Shown here one piece after another: positions 16,391-25,221 of a stretch of DNA of 59,302 nucleotides. Position 1 is the stretch's first letter; each line of letters starts with the position of its first letter. The notes below the pieces were generated by a model. That model ran no database searches and was not told where the DNA came from. It saw only the letters and a list, made by a program, of their open reading frames with translations. This stretch comes from Streptomyces sporangiiformans (GTDB taxonomy: Bacteria; Actinomycetota; Actinomycetes; Streptomycetales; Streptomycetaceae). The position numbers and the translations under genes were made by a program. The DNA lies in the NCBI RefSeq assembly GCF_005768555.2, contig NZ_VCHX02000137.1, forward strand, positions 1 through 59,302, read 5' to 3'.

Positions 16391-17368
16391 ATGAAACACA
16401 ATGTGAAGCGCCGTGTCATCGCGCTGCTGGCCGTGCCCGCCCTGCTGATCACCGCCGCGTGCGGATCGGACGATGACAGCGACAACGAGGCGACGAGCGG
16501 CGTCGCCCAGGTGAAGGGGAAGTTCGGGGCGAAGCCCGAGATTTCCGTCCCGAAGGACGGGGAGCCGTCCAAGAAAACGGTGATCAAGGCCCTCTCCAAG
16601 GGTGACGGAGCCGAGATCAAGAACTCCGACTTCGTCCGGTTGGACTGGACCGTCGAGAAGTGGGAGGGCGCCCAGGAGCTCGGTAGCAGCTGGGCCGCGA
16701 CGGGCGGGGCGTCGACGCCGCGCAGGCAGGCCGTGGAGCGGATCGGCCGGCCGAGCCAGCAGCTGCCCGCCAAGGTGCTGGAGGCCGTCAAGGGTGAGAA
16801 GCAGGGCAGTCGGATCCTGGTGCAGGGCACCGCGGGCGATCTGTTCGGCGACACTCTGAACCCGTCTTCGGGAATCAAGCCCAAGGATGTGCTGGTCTGG
16901 GTGCTGGACGCGGTCGGTACCGCCTCCGTCGACTCCAAGGCGGAGGCGAAGGGTGAGCAGGCCGCCGTCGAGGCGGGCCTGCCGGAGGTGAAGGCTCCCT
17001 CGCAGAAGGCGGCGACCATCACCATTCCCAAGGGCACCAAGGCCCCCAAGGACCTCGAGCAGCAGGTGCTGGTCAAGGGCAGTGGTGACAAGGTCAAGGC
17101 AGGTCAGGGGCTCATCGCCCAGTACACCGGGGTCAAGTGGGAGGACGGCAAGAAGTTCGACTCCTCCTGGGACCACGGTGGCGCCATCGCCTTCCAGATC
17201 GGCACCGGCTCCGTGGTGCCGGGCTGGGACAAGGGCCTCGTCGGCAAGAACGTGGGCGACCGGGTCCTGCTGGTGATCCCGCCCAAGCTCGGCTACGGCG
17301 GGACCCCCAGCAGCGAACTGGCGAAGAACACTCTGGTCTTCGTCGTGGATATTCTCGGAACGGTCTGA
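16391..17368 (+). CDS. Lipoprotein FKBP-type peptidyl-prolyl isomerase with two FKBP-like domains
   Basis: The 325-residue protein has a basic N-terminus, a hydrophobic stretch and a lipobox ending TAAC with C24, so it should be anchored outside the membrane. Residues about 55-160 form a degenerate FKBP-like domain that lacks the usual F-D-S loop. Residues about 200-325 form a canonical one, with KFDSSWDHG, FQIGTGSVVPGWDKGL and PPKLGYGG. It would catalyse prolyl cis-trans isomerisation and help fold exported proteins. It is followed 55 bases later by a cytosolic FKBP gene, the common arrangement beside pafA/pafBC in Streptomyces. Confidence 0.92.
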   Translation: MKHNVKRRVIALLAVPALLITAACGSDDDSDNEATSGVAQVKGKFGAKPEISVPKDGEPSKKTVIKALSKGDGAEIKNSDFVRLDWTVEKWEGAQELGSSWAATGGASTPRRQAVERIGRPSQQLPAKVLEAVKGEKQGSRILVQGTAGDLFGDTLNPSSGIKPKDVLVWVLDAVGTASVDSKAEAKGEQAAVEAGLPEVKAPSQKAATITIPKGTKAPKDLEQQVLVKGSGDKVKAGQGLIAQYTGVKWEDGKKFDSSWDHGGAIAFQIGTGSVVPGWDKGLVGKNVGDRVLLVIPPKLGYGGTPSSELAKNTLVFVVDILGTV

Positions 17369-17423
17369 CCGCGGTGCCGATGACACCGTCCGGGACACAG
17401 GCCGCGTAACAAGGAGTAATGAA

Positions 17424-17798
17424 GTGAGCATCGAGAAGCCCGAGATCGACTTCCCGGGCGGCGAGCCCCCGGCGGACCTCGAGATCAAGGACATCTGGGA
17501 GGGCGACGGGCCGGTCGCGAAGGCCGGTGACTTCGTCAAGGTCCACTACGTGGGCGTGGCCTTCTCCACCGGTGAGGAGTTCGACGCGTCCTGGAACCGC
17601 GGTACGCCGCTGGAGTTCCAGCTCGGTGTCGGTCAGGTCATCTCCGGCTGGGACCAGGGTGTGCAGGGCATGAAGGTCGGCGGCCGTCGTCAGCTGACGA
17701 TCCCGGCCCACCTCGCCTATGGCGACCGCGGCGCCGGTGGCGGCCGTATCGCGCCGGGCGAGACGCTGATCTTCGTCTGCGACCTGGTCGCGGTCTGA
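17424..17798 (+). CDS. Cytosolic FKBP-type peptidyl-prolyl cis-trans isomerase
   Basis: A 124-residue single-domain FKBP without a signal peptide. VHYVGVAFSTGEEFDASW, LGVGQVISGWDQGVQGM and IPAHLAYGDRGAG are the active-site elements. The start is GTG with AAGGAG about nine bases upstream. It most likely belongs to the transcript of the preceding lipoprotein FKBP gene. The stop codon lies inside a small tandem repeat. Confidence 0.93.
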   Translation: MSIEKPEIDFPGGEPPADLEIKDIWEGDGPVAKAGDFVKVHYVGVAFSTGEEFDASWNRGTPLEFQLGVGQVISGWDQGVQGMKVGGRRQLTIPAHLAYGDRGAGGGRIAPGETLIFVCDLVAV

Positions 17799-17829
17799 TC
17801 TTCGGGTCTGATCTTCGGTCTGATCTTCG
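17766..17829 (+). repeat. CTGATCTTCG repeats spanning the stop codon
   Basis: CTGATCTTCG occurs at 17766-17775 (inside the gene), 17795-17804 (containing the TGA stop), 17808-17817 and 17820-17829. The last three are tandem, at 12-13 base steps. Confidence 0.75.
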
Positions 17830-17905
17830 CGGGGATCCGCCGGCGCTCGGCGCGGCGGATCTTCGTACGCTGTGTGACCGAGGTCTGACCGGACTCGATC
17901 ATCTG

Positions 17906-17933
17906 GGGTCCATGCCTGCCCAGGCATGGACCC
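17906..17933 (+). terminator. Terminator before pafB
   Basis: GGGTCCATGCCTG and its complement (17906-17918, 17921-17933) form a 13-bp stem with a 2-base turn, followed by TCGGCTTTTG. It ends the FKBP transcript. Confidence 0.8.
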
Positions 17934-18008
17934 TCGGCTTTTGCCGCGACACCCCGGAGCGGTACGGTCATCGAGCGGAAGGGCTGAACGAGAGGACGTA
18001 GGGCGTCG

Positions 18009-18962
18009 ATGGCCATTGCCAAGGCCGAGCGGTTGATGAACCTGGCGCTGTGTCTGCTCGGGACGCGGCGGCCCCTGAGTAAACGTGAGCTTCGCCAGTC
18101 CATCGAGGCTTATCTGGAAGCCGGTTCGGACGACTCCTTCAACCGGATGTTCGAGCGCGACAAGGATGATCTGCGCGAACTCGGCCTGGTCATCGAGACG
18201 GTGGAGAACCTGGACGGCGAAGTCGGTTATCTGGCACGCCGCGACAGCAACCGTCTGCCGCCCATCACTCTGGACGCCGAGGAGGCCGCGGCCCTCGGGC
18301 TGGCCGCCAAGGTCTGGCAGCAGGCCCGGCTCGCGGGCGCGGCGAGCGGCGCCCTGCAGAAGCTGCGTGCGGCCGGGCTGCCCGAGGACGTCGACCCGTA
18401 CGAGGCGCACGGGGCCCTGGAGCCGCGTATCCCCGTGCACGAGGCCGCCTTCGAGCCGCTGATGCTCGCCTGCCGCGACCGCCGCCCGGTCTCCTTCGAC
18501 TACCGCAAGGCGACCGCCGTCCGTCCCGAGCCCCGCCTGGTCGAGCCGTGGGCGCTGGAGTGCTGGCGGGGCCACTGGTACCTGGCCGGCTGGGACCGTG
18601 ACCGGGGCGCGGAGCGGGTCTTCCGGCTGTCACGGATCACGGGCAGGGTCCGTACCCGTAGCGGGAAGTTCACCGCCGAGGTGCCCGATGTCGTCACCGT
18701 CCGCGAGACGGTCGCGAGCTGGGCGGGGGAGATCGCCGACCGCTCCGCGGTGATAAGGCTGCGTACGGGCGCGGGTTACCCGCTGCGGGCCAAGGCTGTC
18801 TCCGTGCGGGAACTGGGCGGCGGGTGGGACGAGTTGGTGATCCCGTACGGGCATGGACTGGACGCCTGGCTGGTGGAGTTCGGGCCCGATGTGGTGGTCC
18901 TGGAGCCCGCCGAGCTGCGGGCCGATGTCGTGGACCGGCTGCGTGCCGTGGCCAAGGGCTGA
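18009..18962 (+). CDS. pafB: WYL-domain transcriptional regulator PafB
   Basis: The 317-residue protein has an N-terminal winged helix (AERLMNLALCLLGTRRPLSK, then FNRMFERDKDDLRELGL) and a central WYL domain (PVSFDYRKAT, then WALECWRGHWYLAGWDRDRG), followed by the WCX C-terminal region. PafBC activates DNA-damage genes in mycobacteria independently of LexA. pafC follows after 15 bases, and the two products are expected to form one complex. The ATG at 18009 is the only sensible start. Confidence 0.95.
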   Translation: MAIAKAERLMNLALCLLGTRRPLSKRELRQSIEAYLEAGSDDSFNRMFERDKDDLRELGLVIETVENLDGEVGYLARRDSNRLPPITLDAEEAAALGLAAKVWQQARLAGAASGALQKLRAAGLPEDVDPYEAHGALEPRIPVHEAAFEPLMLACRDRRPVSFDYRKATAVRPEPRLVEPWALECWRGHWYLAGWDRDRGAERVFRLSRITGRVRTRSGKFTAEVPDVVTVRETVASWAGEIADRSAVIRLRTGAGYPLRAKAVSVRELGGGWDELVIPYGHGLDAWLVEFGPDVVVLEPAELRADVVDRLRAVAKG

Positions 18963-18977
18963 GGGGACGTCAAGAAA

Positions 18978-20057
18978 GTGGTGGGAAAACCGGCCAGGCC
19001 CACGAGCGCCATCGACCAGACCCGGCGAATGCTCTCCCTGGTGACGTATCTGCGGGAGCGTCCTGGTGCGCGGGTCGCCGACGTGGCCCGGGCCTTCGGG
19101 ATCTCCGAGGACGAGCTGATCTCCGATCTGGATGTGCTGCCGCTGTGCGGCACCAGCTTCCGGGGCGGCGATCTGCTGGACATCGACACGGACGGTGAGC
19201 GGATCTGGTGGCGCAATCCGGGCGCCCTCGGCGCGGAGGCGGCCGAGCCGCTGCGTATCGCCGCCGACGAGGCGACCGCGCTGCTGGTGGCCGCCCGGGC
19301 CGTGTCCACGCTGCCGGGGCTGCGTGAGGGGGACCGGCAGGCGCTGCTGCGGGCCACCGCGAAGGTGGAGGCCGCGTCGGGCGAGGCGGCGGGAGCGAGT
19401 TCCCGGCTGTCGGTCACGTTCGAATCCGAGGGCGGGGTGTTCGCGGACGTCGACCGGGCGATCTCCGAGCGGCGACGGCTGTGGATCCGCTACTACTCGC
19501 CCGCGCGCGACGAGGTCACCGAGCGGGAGATCGACCCGATCCGCCTGGTCAGCGTCGGTCACACCTATGTGGAGGCGTGGTGCCGCCGCTCCGAGGCGCG
19601 GCGCACCTTCCGCCTCGACCGGGTCGCGGAGATCCGGATCCTGGACGAGCCGTCCGTGCCGCCCGAGATCGAGCTGCGGGATCTGTCCGAGGGGCTGGTG
19701 CAGCCCGCGGCCGAGGATCCCGAGGTGGTCGTGGAGGTGGGCCCCGGCGGGCGCTGGGTCGCCGAGTACTACCCGCACGACAGTGCCGATGAACTGCCGG
19801 ACGGCGGTCTGCGTATCACCTTGCGTACGCCCGATCCCGCCTCGCTGCGCCGCCTCGCGCTGAGACTCGGGCGGGACGGACGGATCGTCTCGCCCCGGGA
19901 ACTCGCGGACAGCGCCCGGCAGGCGGCCCGCGAGGCGCTCGCGGCGTACGACGGGCCGGAGGGCGTACACGGCGGGCCGCAGGGCGCGCCGAGCCCGCAC
20001 GACGGGCCTCACGGAGTCCAGGACGGGCTGTACGGCAGGCGGGAGCAAGGGCTTTGA
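18978..20057 (+). CDS. pafC: WYL-domain transcriptional regulator PafC
   Basis: The 359-residue partner of PafB has an N-terminal winged helix (LVTYLRERPGARVADVARAF), a WYL domain (RRLWIRYYSPARDEVTER, then WCRRSEARRTFRLDR) and a WCX region. It starts at GTG 18978 (a second GTG follows directly), with GAGGGGA upstream. The last 35 residues are a low-complexity tail built from DGPEGV, GGPQGA, DGPHGV and DGLYGR units, not expected to be structured. The stop overlaps the start region of the next small gene. Confidence 0.95.
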   Translation: MVGKPARPTSAIDQTRRMLSLVTYLRERPGARVADVARAFGISEDELISDLDVLPLCGTSFRGGDLLDIDTDGERIWWRNPGALGAEAAEPLRIAADEATALLVAARAVSTLPGLREGDRQALLRATAKVEAASGEAAGASSRLSVTFESEGGVFADVDRAISERRRLWIRYYSPARDEVTEREIDPIRLVSVGHTYVEAWCRRSEARRTFRLDRVAEIRILDEPSVPPEIELRDLSEGLVQPAAEDPEVVVEVGPGGRWVAEYYPHDSADELPDGGLRITLRTPDPASLRRLALRLGRDGRIVSPRELADSARQAAREALAAYDGPEGVHGGPQGAPSPHDGPHGVQDGLYGRREQGL

Positions 20058-20068
20058 ACAGGTCGGCG

Positions 20069-20347
20069 ATGTCTGATGCGCGTGGAATGTCCGCGACGTC
20101 CGCTTTTTCGGGGATGGCGAGAGTGGACCCCGTGGTGTTCAGGGCCGCCTGCCCCGACTGCCGCGCACGCCTCGAACTCGCCGCGGGCGCCCTGCGCCTG
20201 GCGATCGGTGCCACGCCCCGGACCACCTTCTACTCCTTCACGTGCCCGGAGTGCGGCGCGGCGGTGCGCAAACCGGCCGGCGAGCGCATCGTCGAACTCC
20301 TCACCGGCGGAGGGGTGCGGACGCTGCGACTGCACTCGACGGTCTAG
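20069..20347 (+). CDS. Small zinc-ribbon hypothetical protein
   Basis: About 92 residues from the ATG at 20069; an in-frame ATG at 20114 (MARVDPVVF) is an alternative that begins closer to the conserved part. Two pairs, CPDC and CPEC, about 30 residues apart should bind one zinc. The protein is otherwise basic and has no membrane segment. It starts 12 bases after pafC and is followed after 9 bases by another small gene, so these form an operon. Function unknown. Confidence 0.7.
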   Translation: MSDARGMSATSAFSGMARVDPVVFRAACPDCRARLELAAGALRLAIGATPRTTFYSFTCPECGAAVRKPAGERIVELLTGGGVRTLRLHSTV

Positions 20348-20356
20348 GCTCGGCGC

Positions 20357-20551
20357 ATGTTCTGGCCGATGCTCGCGATCGCTGTGGGTTTCCTGGGAAT
20401 CGCCGTCCTCGGTGTCCTCGCCGTCCGGGTCTTCCTGGAGGCCGAGCGCCTGGGCAGGCAAGTCACCGATTCCGCGCGGCGCATCAATCGCGCCGCCGAG
20501 GACCTGGAACGAGCCTCCGCGAGCGCGGCACGCACTGTGGATTCCCTGTGA
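20357..20551 (+). CDS. Small single-pass membrane protein
   Basis: A 64-residue product with one transmembrane segment (residues about 3-25, FWPMLAIAVGFLGIAVLGVL) followed by an amphipathic helix rich in Arg, Glu and Ala (RRINRAAEDLERASAS) that could form a coiled coil, somewhat like TatA/B topology. It sits between the zinc-ribbon gene and tatA. The family is unrecognised; it may be an accessory to membrane complexes. Confidence 0.6.
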   Translation: MFWPMLAIAVGFLGIAVLGVLAVRVFLEAERLGRQVTDSARRINRAAEDLERASASAARTVDSL

Positions 20552-20673
20552 CTCGTCCCGGCTGGGCGCTTTGGGGCAGTCTGCCCTGTCAACTTCGCAG
20601 GGTCGGCAGGTACTCTGCTGGACGCGGCCCGGAGAACGAGGCGCGGGCCGCGAACTGGGAGTACGCACAGGGA

Positions 20674-20704
20674 TTGCCCAGCGTTCACCCCTGAGCGTTA
20701 CGAT
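20674..20704 (+). promoter_or_regulatory. Candidate vegetative promoter for tatA
   Basis: TTGCCC (20674-20679) and TTACGA (20698-20703; TACGAT one base later) are 18 bases apart, in the 236-bp gap before tatA. This resembles the HrdB consensus. Nothing else is recognised in the gap. Confidence 0.4.
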
Positions 20705-20787
20705 CGCTGTCTGTACGACCCTCGGACAGGTGTCCGACGGGTCGGACGGCAACCCACCCACGCCGCCTCGGTGAGAAGGTAAAGACT

Positions 20788-21078
20788 ATGTTCGGAAGGC
20801 TCGGAGCCCCCGAGATCATTCTCATCCTCGTCGTCATCATCCTGCTGTTCGGCGCGAAGAAGCTTCCGGACATGGCTCGCTCCCTGGGCAAGTCCGCCCG
20901 CATCCTCAAGAGCGAGGCCAAGGCGATGAAGACGGAGGGCCAGGACAACAGCGCCGCCCCGTCCGCTCCGCCGCACGACGACCAGCAGACCCCGGGCCAG
21001 CGCACCATCCAGGCGGCGCCCGGCGATGTGACCAGTTCCCGCCCGGTCAGCGAGCCGACGGACACGACCAAGCGCTGA
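20788..21078 (+). CDS. tatA: Sec-independent translocase subunit TatA
   Basis: A 96-residue protein with one N-terminal membrane helix (APEIILILVVIILLFGAKKLP), the FGAKKLP hinge, an amphipathic helix (DMARSLGKSARILKSEAKAM) and a disordered polar tail. It oligomerises to let folded twin-arginine substrates cross. GGTGAGAAGG precedes the ATG. tatC follows after 47 bases. Confidence 0.95.
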   Translation: MFGRLGAPEIILILVVIILLFGAKKLPDMARSLGKSARILKSEAKAMKTEGQDNSAAPSAPPHDDQQTPGQRTIQAAPGDVTSSRPVSEPTDTTKR

Positions 21079-21125
21079 CGCAGGGCCGGTGACCGCCGGC
21101 CCGCTGCACGAGATGGGAACGTGGG

Positions 21126-22088
21126 TTGCTCAAGTCTGCCCGCAAGAAGGAAGAGAAGGATCCGGAGGGGCGGATGCCCCTCGCGGAGCACCTGCGTGAG
21201 CTTCGCAACCGGCTCGCGAAGGCGATGCTGGCCATCGTCGCCGTCACGGTCGTCGCCGCCTTCTTCTACAACGACATCATCAACTTCTTCACCAAGCCGA
21301 TCCTCGACTCGGTCGGCTGTGGGAAGTCCTTCGAGCAGCTGGCGAAGTCGTCCGACGACACCACCTGCGCGCAGATCACCATCAACGGTCTGCTCACCCC
21401 CTTCACGCTGGCGCTGAAGGTGTCTCTCATGGCGGGCGTCGTGCTGGCCTCGCCGATCTGGCTCTACCAGCTCTGGGCGTTCGTGGCGCCCGGTCTGCAC
21501 CGGAGCGAGAAGAAGTACGCGTACGCGTTCGTCGCCACGGGCGTCCCGCTGTTCCTCGGCGGTGCCTTCTTCGCGTACAAAGTGCTGCCCACCACCGCGA
21601 AGGTCCTGATCGAGTTCACGCCGTTCGGCGTCGACAACCTGCTGCCACTGGACGACCTGCTCGACCTCGTGACACGCATGGTGATCGTCTTCGGCCTCTC
21701 CTTCGAACTGCCGCTGCTCCTGGTCATGCTCAACATGACCGGAATGATCACCGGCAAGCGCATGGCAGGCTGGTGGCGCGGCATGATCATGGGCATCACG
21801 GTGTTCGCCGCGATCGCCACGCCCAGCACGGACCCGCTGACGATGATGGCGCTCGCCGGTCCGATCTGGATCCTGTACTTCGCCGCCACCGGCTTCTCGC
21901 TGCTCAACGACCGCCGCCGGGCCCGCCGCGAGGCAGAGGGACCGGACGACGACGAGGCGTCCGAACTCGACCTCACGCCTGACGACATCGGCGAGATCGA
22001 GTCCGTGTCGGCCAGCCGCGCGCTGCCGGCGCAGGCGGACTCCGAGCGGGACCATGACCGGGTCAACGGGTACGACGATGTGACCTGA
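21126..22088 (+). CDS. tatC: Sec-independent translocase subunit TatC
   Basis: The 320-residue receptor of the twin-arginine system has six membrane helices. MPLAEHLRELRNRL at the N-terminus recognises signal peptides, and FFYNDIINFFTKPIL, APGLHRSEKKYAY and ATPSTDPLTMMALAGP are family landmarks. The start is TTG 21126, inferred from the N-terminal basic segment and a weak GATGGGAACG upstream. The C-terminal cytosolic tail of about 65 residues is acidic and long for the family. tatC and helY are probably co-transcribed with tatA. Confidence 0.95.
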   Translation: MLKSARKKEEKDPEGRMPLAEHLRELRNRLAKAMLAIVAVTVVAAFFYNDIINFFTKPILDSVGCGKSFEQLAKSSDDTTCAQITINGLLTPFTLALKVSLMAGVVLASPIWLYQLWAFVAPGLHRSEKKYAYAFVATGVPLFLGGAFFAYKVLPTTAKVLIEFTPFGVDNLLPLDDLLDLVTRMVIVFGLSFELPLLLVMLNMTGMITGKRMAGWWRGMIMGITVFAAIATPSTDPLTMMALAGPIWILYFAATGFSLLNDRRRARREAEGPDDDEASELDLTPDDIGEIESVSASRALPAQADSERDHDRVNGYDDVT

Positions 22089-22261
22089 AACACGGACGAC
22101 CTGGGACGGTCCAGGCCGTGGCCGGCGAGTCAGCCTTAGGGGTGCGCCGGTGCCGAGCCCTCGGCACCGGCTTTCAGCTCCCGGAGGCGAACGGTACGCA
22201 GCGCCGGATCCGGATATTGATCGTCCTGTTGTCAGTGGTGGCCGGTAGTCTCGAAAGCACG

Positions 22262-25075
22262 ATGACAGAGGACCTCTCACCGGCCGAGCGGTACGCGGCA
22301 GCACGGAAGCGTGCTGTCGAGCAGGCCACCGCGCTCGCGTCCTTCCGCGAGATGTACGACTTCGGCCTCGACCCCTTCCAGATCGAGGCCTGCCAGGCCC
22401 TCGAGGCCGGCAAGGGGGTGCTGGTGGCCGCGCCCACCGGCTCGGGCAAGACGATCGTCGGCGAGTTCGCCGTCCACCTCGCCCTCCAGCAGGGCAAGAA
22501 GTGCTTCTACACCACACCCATCAAGGCGCTGTCGAACCAGAAGTACGCCGACCTGGCGCGCCGTTACGGCGCCGAGAAGGTCGGCCTGCTCACCGGCGAC
22601 AACAGCGTCAACTCCGACGCACCGGTGGTCGTGATGACCACCGAGGTGCTGCGCAACATGCTCTACGCGGGCTCGCAGACCCTCCTCGGACTCGGTCACG
22701 TCGTCATGGACGAGGTGCACTACCTCTCGGACCGTTTCCGCGGCGCCGTCTGGGAGGAAGTGATCATTCACCTCCCCGAGTCGGTGACCCTGGTATCGCT
22801 CTCGGCGACGGTGTCCAATGCGGAGGAGTTCGGGGACTGGCTCGACACCGTCCGCGGCGACACCCAGGTGATCGTCTCCGAGCACCGTCCTGTGCCCCTG
22901 TTCCAGCACGTGCTGGCCGGACGCCGCATATATGACCTGTTCGAGGAGGGCGAGGGCCACAAGAAGGCCGTCAACCCCGACCTCGCGCGTCTGGCCCGCA
23001 TGGAGGCGACGCGCCCCTCGTTCCAGGACCGCAGACGGGGCCGCGCCATGCGCGAGGCCGACCGTGAGCGCGAGCGGCGCCAGAGATCACGGGTGTGGAC
23101 ACCGGGCCGCCCCGAGGTCATCGAGCGGCTCGACGCCGAGGGGCTGCTGCCCGCCATCACGTTCATCTTCAGCCGCGCGGCCTGCGAGGCCGCCGTCCAG
23201 CAGTGTCTGTACGCGGGCCTCAGGCTCAACGACGACGAGGCACGCCTGGAGGTCCGCGCCCTCGTCGAGGAGCGCACGTCCTCCATACCGGCCGAGGACC
23301 TCCACGTCCTGGGCTACTACGAGTGGCTCGAAGGCCTGGAGCGCGGCATCGCGGCCCACCACGCGGGCATGCTGCCGACGTTCAAGGAGGTCGTCGAGGA
23401 GCTCTTCGTACGCGGCCTGGTCAAGGCCGTGTTCGCCACCGAGACCCTCGCGCTCGGCATCAACATGCCCGCACGTTCGGTGGTGTTGGAGAAGCTCGTC
23501 AAGTGGAACGGCGAACAGCACGCCGACATCACACCCGGCGAGTACACCCAGCTGACCGGCCGGGCCGGCCGCCGTGGCATCGATGTCGAGGGCCACGCCG
23601 TCGTGCTGTGGCATCGCGGCATGAGCCCGGAGCACCTCGCGGGCCTGGCGGGCACGCGCACATACCCGCTGCGCTCCAGCTTCAAGCCCTCGTACAACAT
23701 GGCGGTGAACCTCGTCGAGCAGTTCGGCCGGCACCGCTCGCGCGAGCTGCTGGAGACGTCCTTCGCACAGTTCCAGGCCGACAAGTCGGTGGTGGGCATC
23801 TCGCGACAGGTGCAGCGCAACGAAGAGGGGCTGGAGGGCTACAAGGCCTCCATGACCTGCCACCTGGGGGACTTCGAGGAGTATGCGCGACTGCGCCGCG
23901 ACCTCAAGGACCGCGAGACCGAGCTCGCCAAACAGGGGGCGGCGCAGCGGCGTGCGGAAGCGGCCGTGGCGCTGGAGAAACTCAAGCCCGGCGATGTGAT
24001 CCACGTGCCGACCGGCAAGTTCGCGGGGCTCGCGCTGGTCCTCGACCCCGGCCTGCCCGCCGGGCGTTCCAACGGTCACCGCGGCTTCGAGCACCACGAC
24101 GGACCGCGGCCGCTCGTGCTCACCGCCGAACGGCAGGTCAAGCGGCTCGCGTCGATCGACTTCCCGGTGCCCGTCGAGGCGCTGGAGCGGATGCGGATTC
24201 CGAAGTCGTTCAACCCGCGCTCGCCCCAGTCGCGCCGCGATCTGGCCTCCGCGCTGCGGACGAAGGCCGGGCACATCGTGCCCGACCGGCACCGCAGGAA
24301 GCGGGCCGAGGCCGCGGACGACCGCGAGATCGCACGGCTGCGCACCGCGCTGCGCGCACACCCCTGCCATGGGTGCAGCGACCGTGAGGACCATGCGCGT
24401 TGGGCCGAGCGCTACCACCGGCTGCTGCGCGACACCTCGCAGCTGGAGCGACGCATCGAGGGGCGGACGAACACCATCGCCCGCACCTTCGACCGGATCG
24501 TCGCGCTCCTGACCGAGCTCGACTATCTGCGCGGCGACGAGGTCACCGAGCACGGCAAGCGACTCGCCCGGCTCTACGGTGAGCTGGACCTGCTCGCCAG
24601 CGAGTGCCTGCGCGCCGGCGTCTGGGAGGGCCTCGCGCCGGCGGAGCTGGCGGCGTGCGTCTCGGCGCTGGTGTACGAGGCGCGGGTCGGCGACGACGCA
24701 CTGGCACCGAAGGTGCCGTCCGGCAAGGCGAAGGCCGCGCTCGGTGAGATGGTCCGCATCTGGGGCCGGCTCGACGCGCTGGAAGAGGACTTCCGGATCA
24801 GCCAGACCGAGGGCGTCGGTCAGCGCGAGCCCGACCTGGGCTTCGCCTGGGCCGCCTACGAGTGGGCCTCCGGCAAGGGCCTCGACGAGGTGCTCCGCGA
24901 GGCGGACATGCCCGCGGGTGACTTCGTGCGGTGGTGCAAGCAGGTCATCGACGTGCTCGGCCAGATCTCGGCGGCGGCGCCCGCCTCCGGGGCGGGCTCG
25001 ACGGTGGCGAAGAACGCGCGCAAGGCCGTGGACGGTCTGCTGCGCGGGGTGGTGGCCTACTCGTCGGTGGGCTGA
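22262..25075 (+). CDS. helY: Ski2/Mtr4-like DEAD/DEAH-box helicase HelY
   Basis: A 937-residue superfamily 2 helicase. Walker A APTGSGKT (57-64), DEVH box (150-153), SLSATVSN, then HHAGMLP, TETLALGINMPA and QLTGRAGRRG (motifs IV-VI) are all present, with the Ski2-like C-terminal domains DSHCT/rRNA-processing arch. In M. tuberculosis helY follows tatC in the same order as here. It is thought to act on RNA or RNA-DNA structures; the substrate in Streptomyces is not known. The ATG at 22262 starts the conserved sequence, although the frame is open 48 codons further upstream. Confidence 0.92.
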   Translation: MTEDLSPAERYAAARKRAVEQATALASFREMYDFGLDPFQIEACQALEAGKGVLVAAPTGSGKTIVGEFAVHLALQQGKKCFYTTPIKALSNQKYADLARRYGAEKVGLLTGDNSVNSDAPVVVMTTEVLRNMLYAGSQTLLGLGHVVMDEVHYLSDRFRGAVWEEVIIHLPESVTLVSLSATVSNAEEFGDWLDTVRGDTQVIVSEHRPVPLFQHVLAGRRIYDLFEEGEGHKKAVNPDLARLARMEATRPSFQDRRRGRAMREADRERERRQRSRVWTPGRPEVIERLDAEGLLPAITFIFSRAACEAAVQQCLYAGLRLNDDEARLEVRALVEERTSSIPAEDLHVLGYYEWLEGLERGIAAHHAGMLPTFKEVVEELFVRGLVKAVFATETLALGINMPARSVVLEKLVKWNGEQHADITPGEYTQLTGRAGRRGIDVEGHAVVLWHRGMSPEHLAGLAGTRTYPLRSSFKPSYNMAVNLVEQFGRHRSRELLETSFAQFQADKSVVGISRQVQRNEEGLEGYKASMTCHLGDFEEYARLRRDLKDRETELAKQGAAQRRAEAAVALEKLKPGDVIHVPTGKFAGLALVLDPGLPAGRSNGHRGFEHHDGPRPLVLTAERQVKRLASIDFPVPVEALERMRIPKSFNPRSPQSRRDLASALRTKAGHIVPDRHRRKRAEAADDREIARLRTALRAHPCHGCSDREDHARWAERYHRLLRDTSQLERRIEGRTNTIARTFDRIVALLTELDYLRGDEVTEHGKRLARLYGELDLLASECLRAGVWEGLAPAELAACVSALVYEARVGDDALAPKVPSGKAKAALGEMVRIWGRLDALEEDFRISQTEGVGQREPDLGFAWAAYEWASGKGLDEVLREADMPAGDFVRWCKQVIDVLGQISAAAPASGAGSTVAKNARKAVDGLLRGVVAYSSVG

Positions 25076-25140
25076 GCTCGGCGGTGGGCTGATCCTGGGC
25101 ACTGATCTCGGGGACTGATCTTCGGCACTGATCCTGAGGC
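25062..25140 (+). repeat. Degenerate tandem repeats across the helY stop
   Basis: The stretch carrying the TGA stop (TCGGTGGGCTGA) recurs as GGCGGTGGGCTGA, then four roughly 13-base units of the type TCTTCGGCACTGA follow. Each ends with or near CTGA. Confidence 0.7.
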
Positions 25141-25169
25141 CGATCCGCGAGAGCTTGTGCACGAGGGCT

Positions 25170-25191
25170 GGTGCGCCGAGGATGGCGCACC
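25170..25191. terminator. Hairpin between convergent helY and the allophanate hydrolase gene
   Basis: GGTGCGCC and GGCGCACC (25170-25177, 25184-25191) pair perfectly around 6 nt. It sits between two convergent genes and probably serves both. Confidence 0.6.
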
Positions 25192-25221
25192 GGTCCGCAC
25201 CAGTTCCCGCGTCAGCCGCCG

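Noticed and set aside
23087..25162. A long open frame on the minus strand opposite helY
   Set aside because: It mirrors a well-defined helicase, has no domain sense or ribosome binding site, and reflects third-position GC bias.
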